A stretch of DNA of 64,000 nucleotides. Source: Membranipora membranacea (Eukaryota > Bryozoa > Gymnolaemata > Cheilostomatida > Membraniporidae). The translations under genes were made by a program, and so were the position numbers. Location: contig OU612070.1 in NCBI GenBank assembly GCA_914767715.1, forward strand, positions 17,379,501 to 17,443,500, given 5' to 3'. The notes beneath the pieces are model-generated. The model did no database searches. It worked only from the letters and a program-made list of their open reading frames with translations, and was not told the DNA's origin. This document shows positions 15,201-25,671 of the stretch, one piece after another (position 1 is the stretch's first letter; the number at the start of each line of letters is the position of its first letter).

Positions 15201-18200
15201 AATCCAAATTAGACAATATAATACGAACCAAGTGTCATATGTTAATGTACTCCTATAGACCATCTGTATTCCATCATATAGACTGACAAGGTGGTACACC
15301 AGTGCATTCATAAGTGCTATAACTGCTGACAAGTGTATTCCTCAATACCTTAGATCAGCACCAGGAACTATAATGTATATATCACTGTGTTATAATGATT
15401 TAAGGAACTTGATGAGTGATCGGTTACGCTTGTCGATGACTATTAATCATACAAAGGTTCACGAGGATATCCCTGCACTGGCCTCCCTAACTCAGCTGTG
15501 GACCAACAACATTACAAAGAACGGCTCTGAATATGCTTATGATAAGTAAGACACTTTAATCTCAAATGGCAGATTCCTATTTTAAGCTCCCAAACTGTGC
15601 TTTGATAGCTGGTAGCAGCATTTCATTATCAGCCTAGTGGTTGGTTGATATTGTACTACCATTTATCCCTATAGAAGTCATTGTTCACTGTTAAGGCGAT
15701 CACTGCTGTTAATCACTATGTTCAATGTATTATATGCTATATGATACCACGCTATCAAGAATCTATATTGTACAGGGAATGAGTGTAGTTATTATTATGA
15801 GGAGTAGGAGTTAGCTTAGTTGGTTAGAGCACTTTACCTTTTATATATTATATCTTTGAGGGTCCTGGGTCTGAATCCCGCTGCAGTATACTGAATACAT
15901 AGCTCTGATGAAACCCCAGGTGTGCTCCGACCTGCCTGTATATTGTGAGCAACTAGAAGCCAAGTATGACCTAAAGGCACCATTACTTCTCAGTCAGAAA
16001 CATAGAGTTATATAATAACTCCAAATAAGTCATATAACATATCTATGCTTTTGTCTGACACAGCACATACTTAGTGATTTCTGGCCAACATTATTTTACC
16101 TCTGCTTTTCTTTCTCAGTTTTATCCATAAGGATCTTATCGAGAGGGTGGCACACTGTTCATTCCTAGACAATGAGCTTTTACTTTGGAATCCCATCTGG
16201 AATATGTACAACACATCTAATATAGTCAGTGACAGAACATTGGCAGAGAGCACACTGGCCCGAGGCAGGAACCACATACTCCTAAACAGGTAAACTATAG
16301 GCATCAAACTCTGATTGACTGATTTTATTGCTATCACTTACTAAAAAAAGTTGCGAGAAAATGATTGCTGGTACACATACTCTGCTTGTGAAAACATTGA
16401 AGTTGCCTGGTATGTAAAAAAATAGTGTCAATTAAATTAATTGACTGGTGTAATTCAAATTCCGCTATTTATCAGTTTTCATCATTTCTCCTATGACATC
16501 ATTCATGGTAACTATTTGAAAAAAAACCGGAATTTTCAAATCACTAAGACATTGCATATAGTCATACTATCACTATAATAATTTATAGCATTTTTCTGTA
16601 TATTTTTATACAATGGTCATCAGTCTGAAATGCCTACAATATTTCAAATTTCTCTTGGCAAAAAATTATGTTTGTATGCTTCTCATATCTCCAGATCTAT
16701 ATGAACACCCTAATAAGGTATGCTTATGCGTCAGAAAGTTGATTGTATTACCGGAAAAGTGATCAAATACAGGGTAAAAAGAAATCTATGGTTTTCAAAT
16801 GATGAGAAAGCCTCACAAAAGCAATCATAAACGAATTCGCTTTTTGGTAAGACTAAACTGTCTTGTTATGAAACGTGGTCATAGTGTATTGGGTTAGAGG
16901 ATGCTATGCTGTATATGCCAATAAAGCATAGTGATTTTGTTTATTGTTTATGCTATAGATTTAGTTTAATCGAATAAAAGAACTTGGTATAATAGTATAT
17001 AAAGCAAATAAAAGAAAAGCAAGGGCATAGCCAGATAGTCCGGAGACTAGAGTGACGGCTGGTTCCAACACAATAAAGTCTACTCTCTTTTATAGCCCAT
17101 TAGTACTCTAGAAGGGAGACTTATTGTGGTAAATCATACATACCTTATATATTTTTTGGTATATTTCGCTAAATCATAAATTGAATTTTCTAATGCATGA
17201 TTCCATATGCTCAGAGGATTTTTAGGTGCATGCCCCTCCCCCCTATGAGCCTGTTTACAGTATGAAGTTATAGCCACTGACATATATTCATGGAGTAGGG
17301 TAACACATCTGACCCTGAACAAACATATGGCGATTTATGTATGATTGCTGGAAACAATTTCTCATCATTGATTGGTCCAAAAGCCCAGTAATGCTACAGC
17401 CGACCCCTCGTGAACATTTGTCAAGAAGCTTGTCTGAGTTTTCAAAAGTTGTTACCTCGCTTCAGTCAATGCATAACATTAAAGCTGCCAGAATTTTGGC
17501 TGGATCCAATAAGTTCACCATAAATAGCCATACTGTGTATTTTACCACTAATCATGAATTCATTTATTATTGGATATATCTGTCCACTCTGTGTACGGCA
17601 CTATTCAATCTCCTCTTTACCCATTCAGGTATCTTGACTATTCACTCAACAAAGCTCGCTCTGGGGATACCACCAGTATAATAAGGAGAGTGTCTCTAAA
17701 CAAATATGGGCGTACGGACGCTTGGGCTTTCATTCTCAGAAACTGGAACACTATCAGGAAAGAGTAAGTGTATTATAACTACAATATGGCCTAGAAGTCA
17801 GCATGATCTGAGAACAGTACCTTTGAAACATGTGGGTGCGATTTTGCTAAGAAGAGTTAGCGGTACTAAATATTACTACTACTTCAGCTTCAGAAGATAG
17901 TTGTCTTTGAAATCATCAATGATGCTTAGTTTGTATCATTGTGTCATACATATAATGCTCAAACATGCCGCCTTAATTTAATGTATTTTATTTTATTATT
18001 ATATAAATGATTTATATATTTTAGCCATGGAGATAGTGGCTTCATGATGAGAAAACTTATCAGAACTCCAACACAATATTTCTCCAAACAAAGTTATCTC
18101 GATGAGGTAAAATATTTGTTTCACACCGTTATGGTAAAATACTAAATTAAGTGTGTTCTAGCAGTATATACAAGGATTTCAGGAAATCAAGAAATTGTGG

Positions 18201-18736
18201 TGTGGAAAATTGTACTCTTCTTCCTATAGTAACGCTTTTAGGATTGTGATATCTGCTTGGGTAAAAACATGCCAATTATCACATTTTCCAAGATATTCCC
18301 CAACTTCAAGGCACCATGATTTGAAATTTGAGCATTTTATAGAGCAATACAGAGGTTGTTGAGAAAAATTAAGAAGAACTTTCATTTTAATAAAGGCAAC
18401 GTTTCAACTGTGTCCATAGGCCATTTAAAAGGTTGCCACACTGCTCTTAATTAGACTGGGACCTCTAATTTGATACAAATATGGGGAGGCGCTACTATAG
18501 CTTTTAACTCCTTGCATGAAGGTGTTCGGATGCTGCCTCTGGCGGATCTGTTCATGTCTTGATCTCTGTTTATTGTTTTGTAGATGAAGGACTTCTTTGA
18601 TAGACAAGGAGAGGAAGGTTTAGCCTCAGGTCTTCAGGCCTCTTATCAAGCCTTAGAGATTGTACAGGCCAATATCAATATGATTGATACGGGCTACGCG
18701 GAGATTGAAGATGGTCTGAAAAAGCTCCAGCCATAA
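2555..18736 (+). CDS. M1-family zinc aminopeptidase, type II membrane protein (aminopeptidase N-like)
   Basis: Complete 21-exon model of 988 residues. Coding exons: 2555-2639, 3116-3311, 3844-3991, 4696-4907, 5353-5550, 6430-6532, 6777-6897, 7375-7529, 8052-8180, 9439-9579, 10000-10137, 10649-10815, 11188-11270, 11542-11657, 12337-12392, 14798-15034, 15405-15545, 16119-16289, 17629-17763, 18025-18106, 18584-18736. All junctions keep phase. The start was chosen because it puts a short basic tail (SCRRR) before a membrane anchor at residues 8-27, the usual M1 ectoenzyme topology. A Thr-rich stalk follows (about residues 45-70). The exopeptidase motif GAMEN is at 365-369, zinc site HELAH at 401-405 with third ligand E424, and the transition-state Tyr is Y494 (ISYVKGA). 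Length fits the family, and an ERAP-like C-terminal domain runs to the stop. It should remove N-terminal residues from peptides outside the cell. Substrate preference and exact orthology to ANPEP, LNPEP or ERAP types cannot be set by eye. A longer N-terminus from an upstream exon is possible. Intron 3 uses a GC donor. Confidence 0.95.
3992..4695 (+). other. GC-AG intron (intron 3 of the aminopeptidase gene)
   Basis: The exon 3/intron 3 boundary reads ACAGAG|GCAAGT, the consensus form of the minor GC-AG class. The 3' end is a normal TTTTCAG. Joining at GC gives an uninterrupted M1-like reading frame in phase 0. The nearest GT, five bases on, would bring in a stop at once in the next exon. The other introns I placed in this gene start with GT. 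Confidence 0.85.
4976..5170 (+). mobile_element. tRNA-derived SINE, copy 1 (in aminopeptidase intron 4)
   Basis: The head resembles a tRNA with an intact A box (TGGCTCAGTTGG, about 4986) and B box (GGTTCGAATCC, about 5040), the internal promoter for RNA polymerase III. A non-tRNA body follows with the segment CCCCAGGTGTGCTTTGACCT, shared with the copy near 15,900. The shared body outside the tRNA part identifies it as a SINE family rather than a tRNA gene. Confidence 0.85.
7242..7271. repeat. Perfect 30-bp palindrome
   Basis: ACCATAGACTTAATA followed by its exact reverse complement, within intron 7 of the aminopeptidase gene. It is probably the remnant of a small foldback element. No target duplication was seen. 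Confidence 0.7.
8371..8432. repeat. Short inverted repeat in aminopeptidase intron 9
   Basis: Arms resembling GTTAACCCAACGAACTAAAC and GTTTAGTTCATTGGTTAAC flank a short TTTAAACTAGG direct repeat. It is a foldback-type relic with one or two mismatches. No coding content is visible in the surrounding 1.2-kb intron. Confidence 0.55.
9790..9812. repeat. Poly-C tract
   Basis: An almost uninterrupted run of about 20 C residues in aminopeptidase intron 10. Its length in the assembly may be unreliable. Confidence 0.8.
10880..11117 (-). mobile_element. Non-autonomous DNA element, diverged copy (aminopeptidase intron 12)
   Basis: The sequence matches, in reverse orientation, the CAGGGGGG-ended element at 40,690-40,938. 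Shared parts include the GAGTGAGTGATACCTGCTAGG-type segment, the repeated GAGCGAT words and an end near CTAATTGACCCCCTG. The left end is degraded. There is no coding capacity. Confidence 0.6.
11896..11993. repeat. (GATT)n microsatellite
   Basis: About 24 uninterrupted GATT tetranucleotides inside aminopeptidase intron 14. Likely length-polymorphic. Confidence 0.95.
12262..12329. repeat. AT-dinucleotide-rich tract beside a splice acceptor
   Basis: Alternating TA and AT repeats with small interruptions run to within about 8 bases of the acceptor TTGTTACAG of aminopeptidase exon 15 (exon starts 12337). The usual polypyrimidine tract is nearly absent, so this exon relies on an AT-rich 3' splice context. 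Confidence 0.8.
12616..13983. repeat. Long palindromic foldback element with TTAA at both ends
   Basis: A 1.37-kb inverted repeat in aminopeptidase intron 15. The left end TTAAGGTAATGTCAAAGACC is mirrored at the right end by GGTCTTTGACATTACCTTAA. The arms, each about 650 bp, align along their length with scattered differences and meet at a loop of about 50 bp near 13,265-13,313. No transposase frame was found. The TTAA at each end could be a target duplication or simply part of the palindrome. In a transcript the arms would form a long double-stranded RNA. Confidence 0.85.
14016..14731. repeat. 16-bp minisatellite
   Basis: About 44 tandem copies of a unit close to TGCTATCTAACGCCAG, with C/T, A/G and TATC/TAAC variants. 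The array begins about 30 bp after the long palindrome and ends about 65 bp before aminopeptidase exon 16. Non-coding. Confidence 0.95.
15803..15975 (+). mobile_element. tRNA-derived SINE, copy 2 (in aminopeptidase intron 17)
   Basis: It shares the tRNA-like head (TTAGCTTAGTTGGTTAGAGC) and the body segment CCCCAGGTGTGCTCCGACCT with the copy at 4976. The B box is altered to GGTCTGAATCC and the middle of the head is diverged, so this copy is older or inactive. Confidence 0.8.
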
Positions 18737-20058
18737 CTAACTACCGAGTCAAGCTAACTTGTCTCCCAGTGAATATTAATCTGAATTGGAAAAACACATT
18801 CCATTTGTTGGTGACAACTCTGTCACGATCATTCAAAACAGGCTTCGGGTTTATATCACATTTCCTATCTTTCACATTTTTAAGCCCAGTCTTCATAAAA
18901 AAATCTGTCCTCTAATAAGGGCACGTCAAACCCTGATCCCCCAGTGCAGGGGTCTATGTTGCGTGTGATTGGTTGAATCCGCTACAATAGTAGAAAGTAA
19001 AAGTAAACATGAGTGTTCTAAGGTCTGAATGATAATTCTATAGCTACAAGGTGGTTTTAAGTGCGATGCTCAGATCTTGAGATAGTAGTTTACAGGGTCT
19101 CATATTTGTATTCCAGAAATCCTTTCTCTTTGCATTATGAAGGTGCTATCAATTGTAAGCTAGGTGCTCGTTTGATAAATGGCGTTTTGTTTCGAGATTA
19201 TTTTTGCGTTTAATTTAGTCTACATTGGTTCCAGAGTAGGCCTAATGATAATGACCTTAGAACAATGGTTGTTTTAAGAATCCTGAGCTCTTCTGTTGGC
19301 CCCGGTATGAATTTCCACAGAAACAACGAAGTAATCTTAATACCAGAACTACTTAATTTTGTGGCGTCCTGTATTGCGTATTATTTATATACTATAGTTT
19401 TTTGCGGGTGACCGAAATCATGTGAGTTTAAGCAGTCAATTATGCACTCTTGTTGTGACAGCTTGACATGCTGCACTAGTTTGATATAAAACCCTTATCC
19501 CTAAACAAACCTTATTAAACCCAGTACCCCATTAGCATCCATCTAAGATTTGATGGACTGCTTTGCCCAATGAGTATAGCAGAAGTTATACCTAGATCAG
19601 TAGGTTTGGTAGATGCTAAGTCTGTTAATCTGAAAGAAAGTTGTCTTGCTATTTAGCTCTCTCCTTCAAAACTCTCACAAAATGTGCAAATGATTCTTTC
19701 TGCCTCTCTCACCCTTTCTCACTTGTTCAGCTGTCCGTTCGTAGATCTGTTTGGTATTATGTCTCTGGTATCGTATTTCCAGTCTTAAACTTTGGAAAGT
19801 AATGTGCATTCTGAGGCTGAAATCTTGCTAATCATTCCTAAATAAGATATTCTCAAGATCGTGTAGTTGCTACAATGACCGATTCACTATGAGCAACAAA
19901 ATATCTCATTGCTTTAAGTTGCCATACAATTGATGGATACATTTCCTGATAGTCTTAGACAACTAGTCTTTCCAACCTTCTATTTAAGTGATGATAATTT
20001 TTCAAATCAAATTTGTGTTTTTTTATCGATGAATATTTTTATTTTCCATCACCTTTCG

Positions 20059-20107
20059 GGTGTATGGCAGGTCTGGTGTATGGCAGGTCTGGTGTATGGC
20101 AGATCTG
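20059..20107. repeat. Three tandem copies of a 16-bp unit
   Basis: Three tandem copies of GTGTATGGCAGGTCTG, the last with one change (AGATCTG). No known function. Confidence 0.85.
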
Positions 20108-21548
20108 ATGATAAACAGAGTATGTGTGCCATTTTATTTTCATTATTTCTCTTTTTTATGACGTTGTTTCGGCAAAAGCTACAAATCTATCCAAGAAAAT
20201 TAGCAATAAATCTATCCAAAATCATGTGTAGCCTCTAATACGTAGCTATGCATCGCCATTGGGGGCCGTCGGGTGGAGGGGCAAAAGTCTGAGGGCTCAG
20301 GCTACCATTGTTTATGTGCACCCATGAATTGCTGCTTGTGGTAAAAAGTGTAGCAATGGAATATCATTGTTGAAATTATGTCCTAGTTACCAAAGATAAT
20401 GAACAGTGCTCACTTCATGCCAAGTAAACAAGGGGAGTCGTTGATTGACTTCAACAGGTAATCTATTGGTCATTGTGCTGACTAATAGAAATCTCAGTTC
20501 AAAAATTCGAAACTAACTTGGAATTTGCCATTTTGGGATGTGTTCCTCCTGTTACTCCCAAATGGTATATTTCCAATAAAATAAATAATATTCATGTGTG
20601 ATAGATGGTGACATTGCTGTCATTAGTTCTGAGGTGTCAAGTCAACATGATGCCATCACCAGAAACGCCGCACAGTGACTTGTTTATTGTGGAATTTATT
20701 TGCTTCAACTGCATTATCTAGCACTGAAGTCTGAGTCATAAATGTAAGGTCATCCGGATCCATCCTTATTTTCACACCGTTGTCCTTCATCAATCTAACC
20801 CACACAGAATTTTCCCCGCTAACATGCATCTTCGTGACAAGCTGTTATTCTGGGTGTTGGGTGATCGTTAGATTGTATCAAGATTGGTCAATCTACGCTG
20901 CACCATGGTCTGGTTATTGACCCTACTCACTGAGGTATAATATTTCATATCAGTGACCCTATTGTTTCTCTATCAAATCGGAATGTGGAAATTACTCTAA
21001 TTCTAACTGGGAAGGTCTGTAATTGCCCATCTTGTCATACAGCCTAGTTTAATATTTTGAACTGATTGATGTACTCATTGAATTGAGGGATGTTGATGGG
21101 ATGTTGAGCCATTCAGTGGCCTTACGTATTATAGAAATAAAAAAACATGATATCGCTCGTCACTCTCTCTCTCTGTGTGTTTCAATTCCTCTGAAATATC
21201 TCAGGACTATAACTCCTAATAAAATATATATCTCAGTCTGTTACATACTGATTAAATGTCACATCAGTGATGGATGTATTTTTTATGTTTTTTATCCTCA
21301 ACTGTGCGGAGATAACTCGCAAGGTTATTTAGGTGCTGATTTCATGTTTGCTTTATTGTTTGTTTAAATTCCAATCATTACGATGACATCATAGGATGAC
21401 ATCATAGGTCACTTTAAAACCATAATAAGTTTATTGAATCAGTTGGGCACCGGGAGGCGAGGCTGATGGCAGCACATTTTTGAGCCTGGTAAGTAAACTT
21501 TTTTGCAGGCCTCTAACGCTCACTGATACATCGCTACAATTTTGACAG

Positions 21549-21606
21549 TTATTCTTATTCTTATTCTTATTCAGTTATTCTTATTCTTATTTGACAGTTA
21601 TTCTTA
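21549..21606. repeat. TTCTTA-type simple repeat
   Basis: Repeated TTATTC/TTCTTA units, including a duplicated block with TTGACAG, lie just upstream of the hairpin-exon locus. Confidence 0.75.
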
Positions 21607-21798
21607 TCTCGCAACCCATTTATAACCGTCATCTGATGATATTCAAACGTGCAAATTTCCATCGAAGCTGTTCAATCTTTGTTCTGACTATGATATTGCC
21701 TGGATGAGTTAAGTTGAAGTTTATCCCAATCATTTTCTTTCGTTCTCGCTCTGTCGTTATCATCGAATATATATAAAATTTACTCTGATTTTCACGCA

Positions 21799-21893
21799 GG
21801 AAAGGGAAGGAAATGGTTATAAAATGGTGCTCAACTGGTGGAGAAATTCTCTGACTGAAGTAGATGCTACTCAATCAATATCACCTTAAAATG
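21799..21893 (+). ncRNA. Predicted exon 1 of the hairpin locus (no hairpin)
   Basis: The 3' part of the class A exon type (…GAAATTCTCTGACTGAAGTAG…), ending at ATG|GTAAGTAACATATTAGTCGG. The same exon tail and intron start occur at 22,600 and 23,883. It lacks the GGGAGGCC hairpin of those copies, and its upstream boundary is uncertain (an acceptor-like CACGCAG precedes it). Confidence 0.4.
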
Positions 21894-22133
21894 GTAAGTA
21901 ACATATTAGTCGGTTTTGTGCAATAGTTTTAATTATAAGCTTGACATAATTTGTCTTCTGTCTATCAAACAAATAGAGTTTAGTTGAGTTGTAATCTTGT
22001 CTTCACGCTACGCTATCCCTTAGCATCGTAAGCATCACAGAAGGTAACCAAGGGGTTAACGCCTTGAGGTAACACAACGTCTGTTTGTTGCAGTCATTTG
22101 AGCTCTTGATTGATATTGAATCTTTACCCGCAG

Positions 22134-22286
22134 GTTGACTGCTGCTCAGTAATATCAGCAATGAACGAGGCCAATCATATCAGCATAACTAGCAGCACCG
22201 ACAGCAACGATGCAGATCAAATACAAGGGAGGCGTTCCATGCACAACATCACACAGACTCGCTTCCCACGACCCAACGTTCGAGTT
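22134..22286 (+). ncRNA. Predicted class B exon, copy 1, with 41-nt hairpin at 22227-22267
   Basis: Acceptor CCCGCAG, donor GTT|GTAAGT. The hairpin stem is GGGAGGCG pairing with CGCUUCCC (one G-U pair). An open frame beginning MNEANHIS runs through the exon. The two other copies change this peptide mostly at replacement sites, whereas the hairpin segment is nearly unchanged, which favours RNA structure over coding. Confidence 0.5.
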
Positions 22287-22421
22287 GTAAGTTTTTACTA
22301 GTTATTGATTGCATTTGTTGTAACATTTGGGCTCGTGCTGAAAGTGCATTGAATTTTCCTCTTACTGTGTAGTTACTGTATCTTGCTGCTTTATTCATAG
22401 CATCTTTATTTATATTCGTAG

Positions 22422-22599
22422 GAGCTCGATGCTGAACGATTAAAGAAATGGAGAGAGAGGCCTTCTGGGTGAAGGTGAAGATGGGGAGGCCTTCGGAGTA
22501 CTGAAGATGTGATACCAGTCAGGCCTCCCCCCAGTAATGAAATGGCGCTCAACTAGTGGAGAAAAATCTTTTGACTGAAGTAGATGCCGATCAATATCG
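22422..22599 (+). ncRNA. Predicted class A exon, copy 1, with 48-nt hairpin at 22483-22530
   Basis: Acceptor TATATTCGTAG, donor TATCG|GTAAGTAAC. The hairpin has a perfect 10-bp stem GGGGAGGCCU/AGGCCUCCCC and a 28-nt loop containing CGGAGUACUGAAGAUGUGAU. The loop is identical in the copy at 23,758 and almost identical at 25,720, so loop sequence as well as stem is kept. Confidence 0.5.
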
Positions 22600-22841
22600 G
22601 TAAGTAACATATTAGTCGGTTTTGCAAAACTTTTCATCATAAGCTTGGCACAATTTGTCTTTTGCCTATCATGCCAATAATGCTTCATTTGGTGAGTTTT
22701 TTTCTTGTCTTCACGCTACGCTATCCCTAAGCGTCGTAAACATCACAGAAGGTAACCAAGGAGTTAACGCCTTGAGGTAACACAACGTCTGATTGTTGCA
22801 TTCAACTGAGCTCTTGATTGATATTGAATCTTTGCCCCTAG

Positions 22842-23003
22842 GTTGACTGCTGCTCAGCAATATCAGCCATGAACGAGGCCAAACATATCAGCATAAATAG
22901 CAGCTCCGACAACAACGATGCAGGTCAAATACAAGGGAGGCATTCCATGCATAACATCACACAGACTCGCTTCCCACGACCCAACGTTCGAGTGTCATTT
23001 ATG
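22842..23003 (+). ncRNA. Predicted class B exon, copy 2, with hairpin at 22935-22975
   Basis: Acceptor CCCCTAG, donor ATG|GTAAGT. The stem GGGAGGCA faces CGCUUCCC, so the innermost pair is lost (A opposite C) while seven pairs remain. The rest of the exon is about 90% like copy 1 by eye. Confidence 0.5.
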
Positions 23004-23226
23004 GTAAGTTTGACCACACAGTATTGAATAGTGATTACTTTTATCCTGAAACCAGCCAAAAATGTTTGTAAATAATCAGTTTTTAAATACATGGTGAAGT
23101 GGAAAGTATCTCTATGGTCATTATTCAAACAACTGCCTGGAGGCGGATGACATGTTGAAAATGCAATTGATATGCTTTCTGTAGGATTTCCCTGCTTCAA
23201 TTGAGATGACATTTTTCTTTCTACAG

Positions 23227-23328
23227 GGGATAGCTCAATAGGAGAGCTAGGAGCTATAAGGGGAGGCCTTTTCTCTACAGCACAGATTATAGCTAGGCCT
23301 CCCCAAGCGGAGTCATGCTGATGTTATG
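23227..23328 (+). ncRNA. Predicted exon with class A-like hairpin at 23260-23304
   Basis: Acceptor TTTCTACAG, donor ATG|GTAGGT. The same 10-bp stem as class A (GGGGAGGCCU/AGGCCUCCCC) carries an unrelated 25-nt loop. Conservation of the stem with a different loop and different flanks suggests the stem itself matters. Confidence 0.5.
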
Positions 23329-23699
23329 GTAGGTTTGGTAACTTATGTTGTATGTTTTTTTACCATGAATTAATCATGTACCTCAGTGAGAAAAGACTGT
23401 TATCAACTGCAATAAAAAATCCAATAACTTTCTAGTGAGACATGACTTGTTTGAAACTCCCAATTGCTGCTGCATTCCTTGAATTCCTCGCACAGTCACA
23501 ATCTGTGAAGCCGTTATTTGAAGCACAGTTACAGATTATGATTTTGGTGGCTAGTTAGTTGTAAGTTGTTACTAGCTATTGTTTGTTTGCATTTGTTGTA
23601 ACATTTGGGCTCGTGCTGATAGCACGCATTGAATTTCCTCTTACTGTGTAGTTACTGTATCTTGCTGCTTTATTCATAATACCTATATTTATATTCTAG

Positions 23700-23882
23700 G
23701 AGCTCCATGCTGAACTACAGAAATGAAGAGAGAGTACTTCTGGGTGATAGTGAAGATGGGGAGGCCTTCGGAGTACTGAAGATGTGATACCAGTCAGGCC
23801 TCCCCTCAGTAATGAAATGGTGCTAAACTGATTGAGAAATTCTCTGACTGAGGTAGATGCCGCTCAATATCACCTTATAATG
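23700..23882 (+). ncRNA. Predicted class A exon, copy 2, with hairpin at 23758-23805
   Basis: Acceptor TATATTCTAG, donor ATG|GTAAGTAAC. The hairpin matches the copy at 22,483 over its full length. Flanking exon sequence differs by small indels that change reading frame relative to copy 1. Confidence 0.5.
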
Positions 23883-24094
23883 GTAAGTAACATACATAAA
23901 CATATAAATACTCATTTATATGGTTATGGTAACATATTTGTCTATCATACAAAAAAAGTTACATTTGGTGAGTGTTTTCCTCTGTCCTTACGCCACGCTA
24001 ACCCTTAACATCGTGGGCATCACACAAGGTAACACAACGTCTGATTGTTGTCGTAATATTGAGCTCTTGATTGATATTGAATCTTTGCCTGCAG

Positions 24095-24257
24095 GAACGA
24101 CTGCTGCTCGGTAGTATCAACAATGAACAAGGCCAATCATATCAGCACGACTAGCAGCACCGACAACCACGATGCAGGTCAAATACAAGGGAGGCGTTCC
24201 ATGCACAACATCACACAGACTCGCCTCCCACGACCTATCATACTAGTGTCATTAATG
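24095..24257 (+). ncRNA. Predicted class B exon, copy 3, with hairpin at 24189-24229
   Basis: Acceptor GCCTGCAG, donor ATG|GTAAGT. The stem here is the fully Watson-Crick GGGAGGCG/CGCCUCCC: the U of the G-U pair in copies 1 and 2 is C, a structure-keeping difference. Exon sequence 3' of the hairpin is diverged. Confidence 0.5.
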
Positions 24258-24566
24258 GTAAGTTAACTTTCAGATAGTTTTTCTCCACATTTTCCTGCGA
24301 CTTTCTTTGATACACTGAAAACTCAGCCTAGCCTCCACTAGGTATGTTAGAAAGGCTGACAACTAGAGCCTACAGTGCGGATATAATATAGCTTCTCTGA
24401 CTTGTCTTGATTGCATCTCGATCAATTTGAAATTTCTCTCACCAACAGGGCTGCCAAATTAAATTTTCAATTGATTGATAGTATTGCTCTCACTGATGCC
24501 AGAAAAGTTATGTGTAAAGGTTGGCACAAAAACACAACAAGACTGATCAATCCTATTCCTTTACAG

Positions 24567-24653
24567 CAGCATAGTTTAACTGCGGTGCCGAAGAAAAGTA
24601 GGGAGGCTTGAAGTTGGCATAGCCTCCCGAACCGCTTCATGTAGGTGTTAATG
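24567..24653 (+). ncRNA. Predicted class C exon, copy 1, with 28-nt hairpin at 24601-24628
   Basis: Acceptor CCTTTACAG (an alternative acceptor at 24,448 would make a longer exon), donor ATG|GTAAGT. The hairpin is GGGAGGCU with a 12-nt loop and AGCCUCCC, starting 53 nt before the donor. The following exon tail CGAACCGCTTCATGTAGGTG is shared by the other class C exons. Confidence 0.5.
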
Positions 24654-24978
24654 GTAAGTACATTAATATGTCCTTGAGGGGGGGGGGGCAGTGAACATAA
24701 TCATGAGCATGATAAAAAGGTTAGCCGGGTTGACACACTATCACAATCTATGAAGCCTGTATGAGAAGCTCAGTTACCGCAACTTGGATAGTCAAGACGT
24801 TTTACTGAGTAGATTATTATTATGGTGGATGTTTAATTGTTGTTACTATACTTATTGTTTGGTTGCGTTTGCTGTTAAATTTGAGCTTGATCTGAAAGCC
24901 GTGTTAGATTTTCCTTTCACTGTGTAGTCACTTTATCTTCTCTCTCATACATAATAATGTCTTTATTTATATTCACAG

Positions 24979-25164
24979 GGGCTCAATGCTAAAGAGCTAC
25001 AGAAATGAAGAGGGAGGCCTTCTACATGAAGTACCAAAGTCAACTTGGCCTCCCTCTATACCAACATGCACTATGAGGGAGGAAGTGCTGGAGTAACAAA
25101 AGGGAGACCTGTTGATAGGCTGCCATCAGACGGACCTCCCGGACCAATCTCAAAAGCTTCGCTG
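24979..25164 (+). ncRNA. Predicted exon with two hairpins, 25011-25055 and 25102-25140
   Basis: Acceptor ATTCACAG, donor GCTG|GTAGGT. The first hairpin has a 9-bp stem AGGGAGGCC/GGCCUCCCU. The second is weaker, GGGAG/CUCCC with interior mismatches. The 5' part of the exon is homologous to class A exons (GCTCAATGCTAAAGAGCTAC). It is the only predicted exon with two such elements. Confidence 0.45.
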
Positions 25165-25671
25165 GTAGGTTTGATCACACTTGGTGTCATTGGTAACTTT
25201 ACCATGAACATGATTATAATATAAAAAATTCTTGACAAAACCTGCTGAATCAGGCCTGTGTGAATTTTTGTTTCTGAAATCTTCTACATTTTGCTAAAGC
25301 CAAGGGTTAACAGGGGTTTCTCCTTGCTAAAACTACATTGAATAACTAGGATAGTATTGTCTGCCGATAAGTATGTATCATTTTTCCTTTTTTGCCATTT
25401 ATGTCACATCATGAAAAACATTAGTAGTAATGAATAGTTGCTTACAATGAAAGTATACATATAGGCTTAGTGCAACTCTTGCTTTATTTTCTTTGCAAAG
25501 AATATGTCTCCATAAATATCCTGATACAAAGCAAATCAGGATACGATAATTCAAAAGTGGTCCCGCTTTGGAACCGATAGGATATTTGCGCATTCCTTAA
25601 ATTCTTCAAACATGACACAATATCAGAAAAATGTCGTGTTGTGTTTATTTGGATTCCTTGTACTTTTATAG

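Larger units (their letters stand above)
18737..21792. other. Intergenic stretch downstream of the aminopeptidase gene
   Basis: No gene seen on either strand. It contains a 16-bp direct triplicate at 20,059-20,107, a dispersed-repeat motif GGGGGCCGTCGGG near 20,260 (shared with about 38,776), and a TTCTTATTCTTA pentamer-rich tract at 21,549-21,605. An AATAAA lies near 20,577, far from the aminopeptidase stop. I could not identify a closer certain polyadenylation signal. Confidence 0.6.

Noticed and set aside
24411-24611. 66-residue frame overlapping the class C exon
   Set aside because: The duplicate copy near 26,079 carries frameshifts and stops, so the frame is not conserved.
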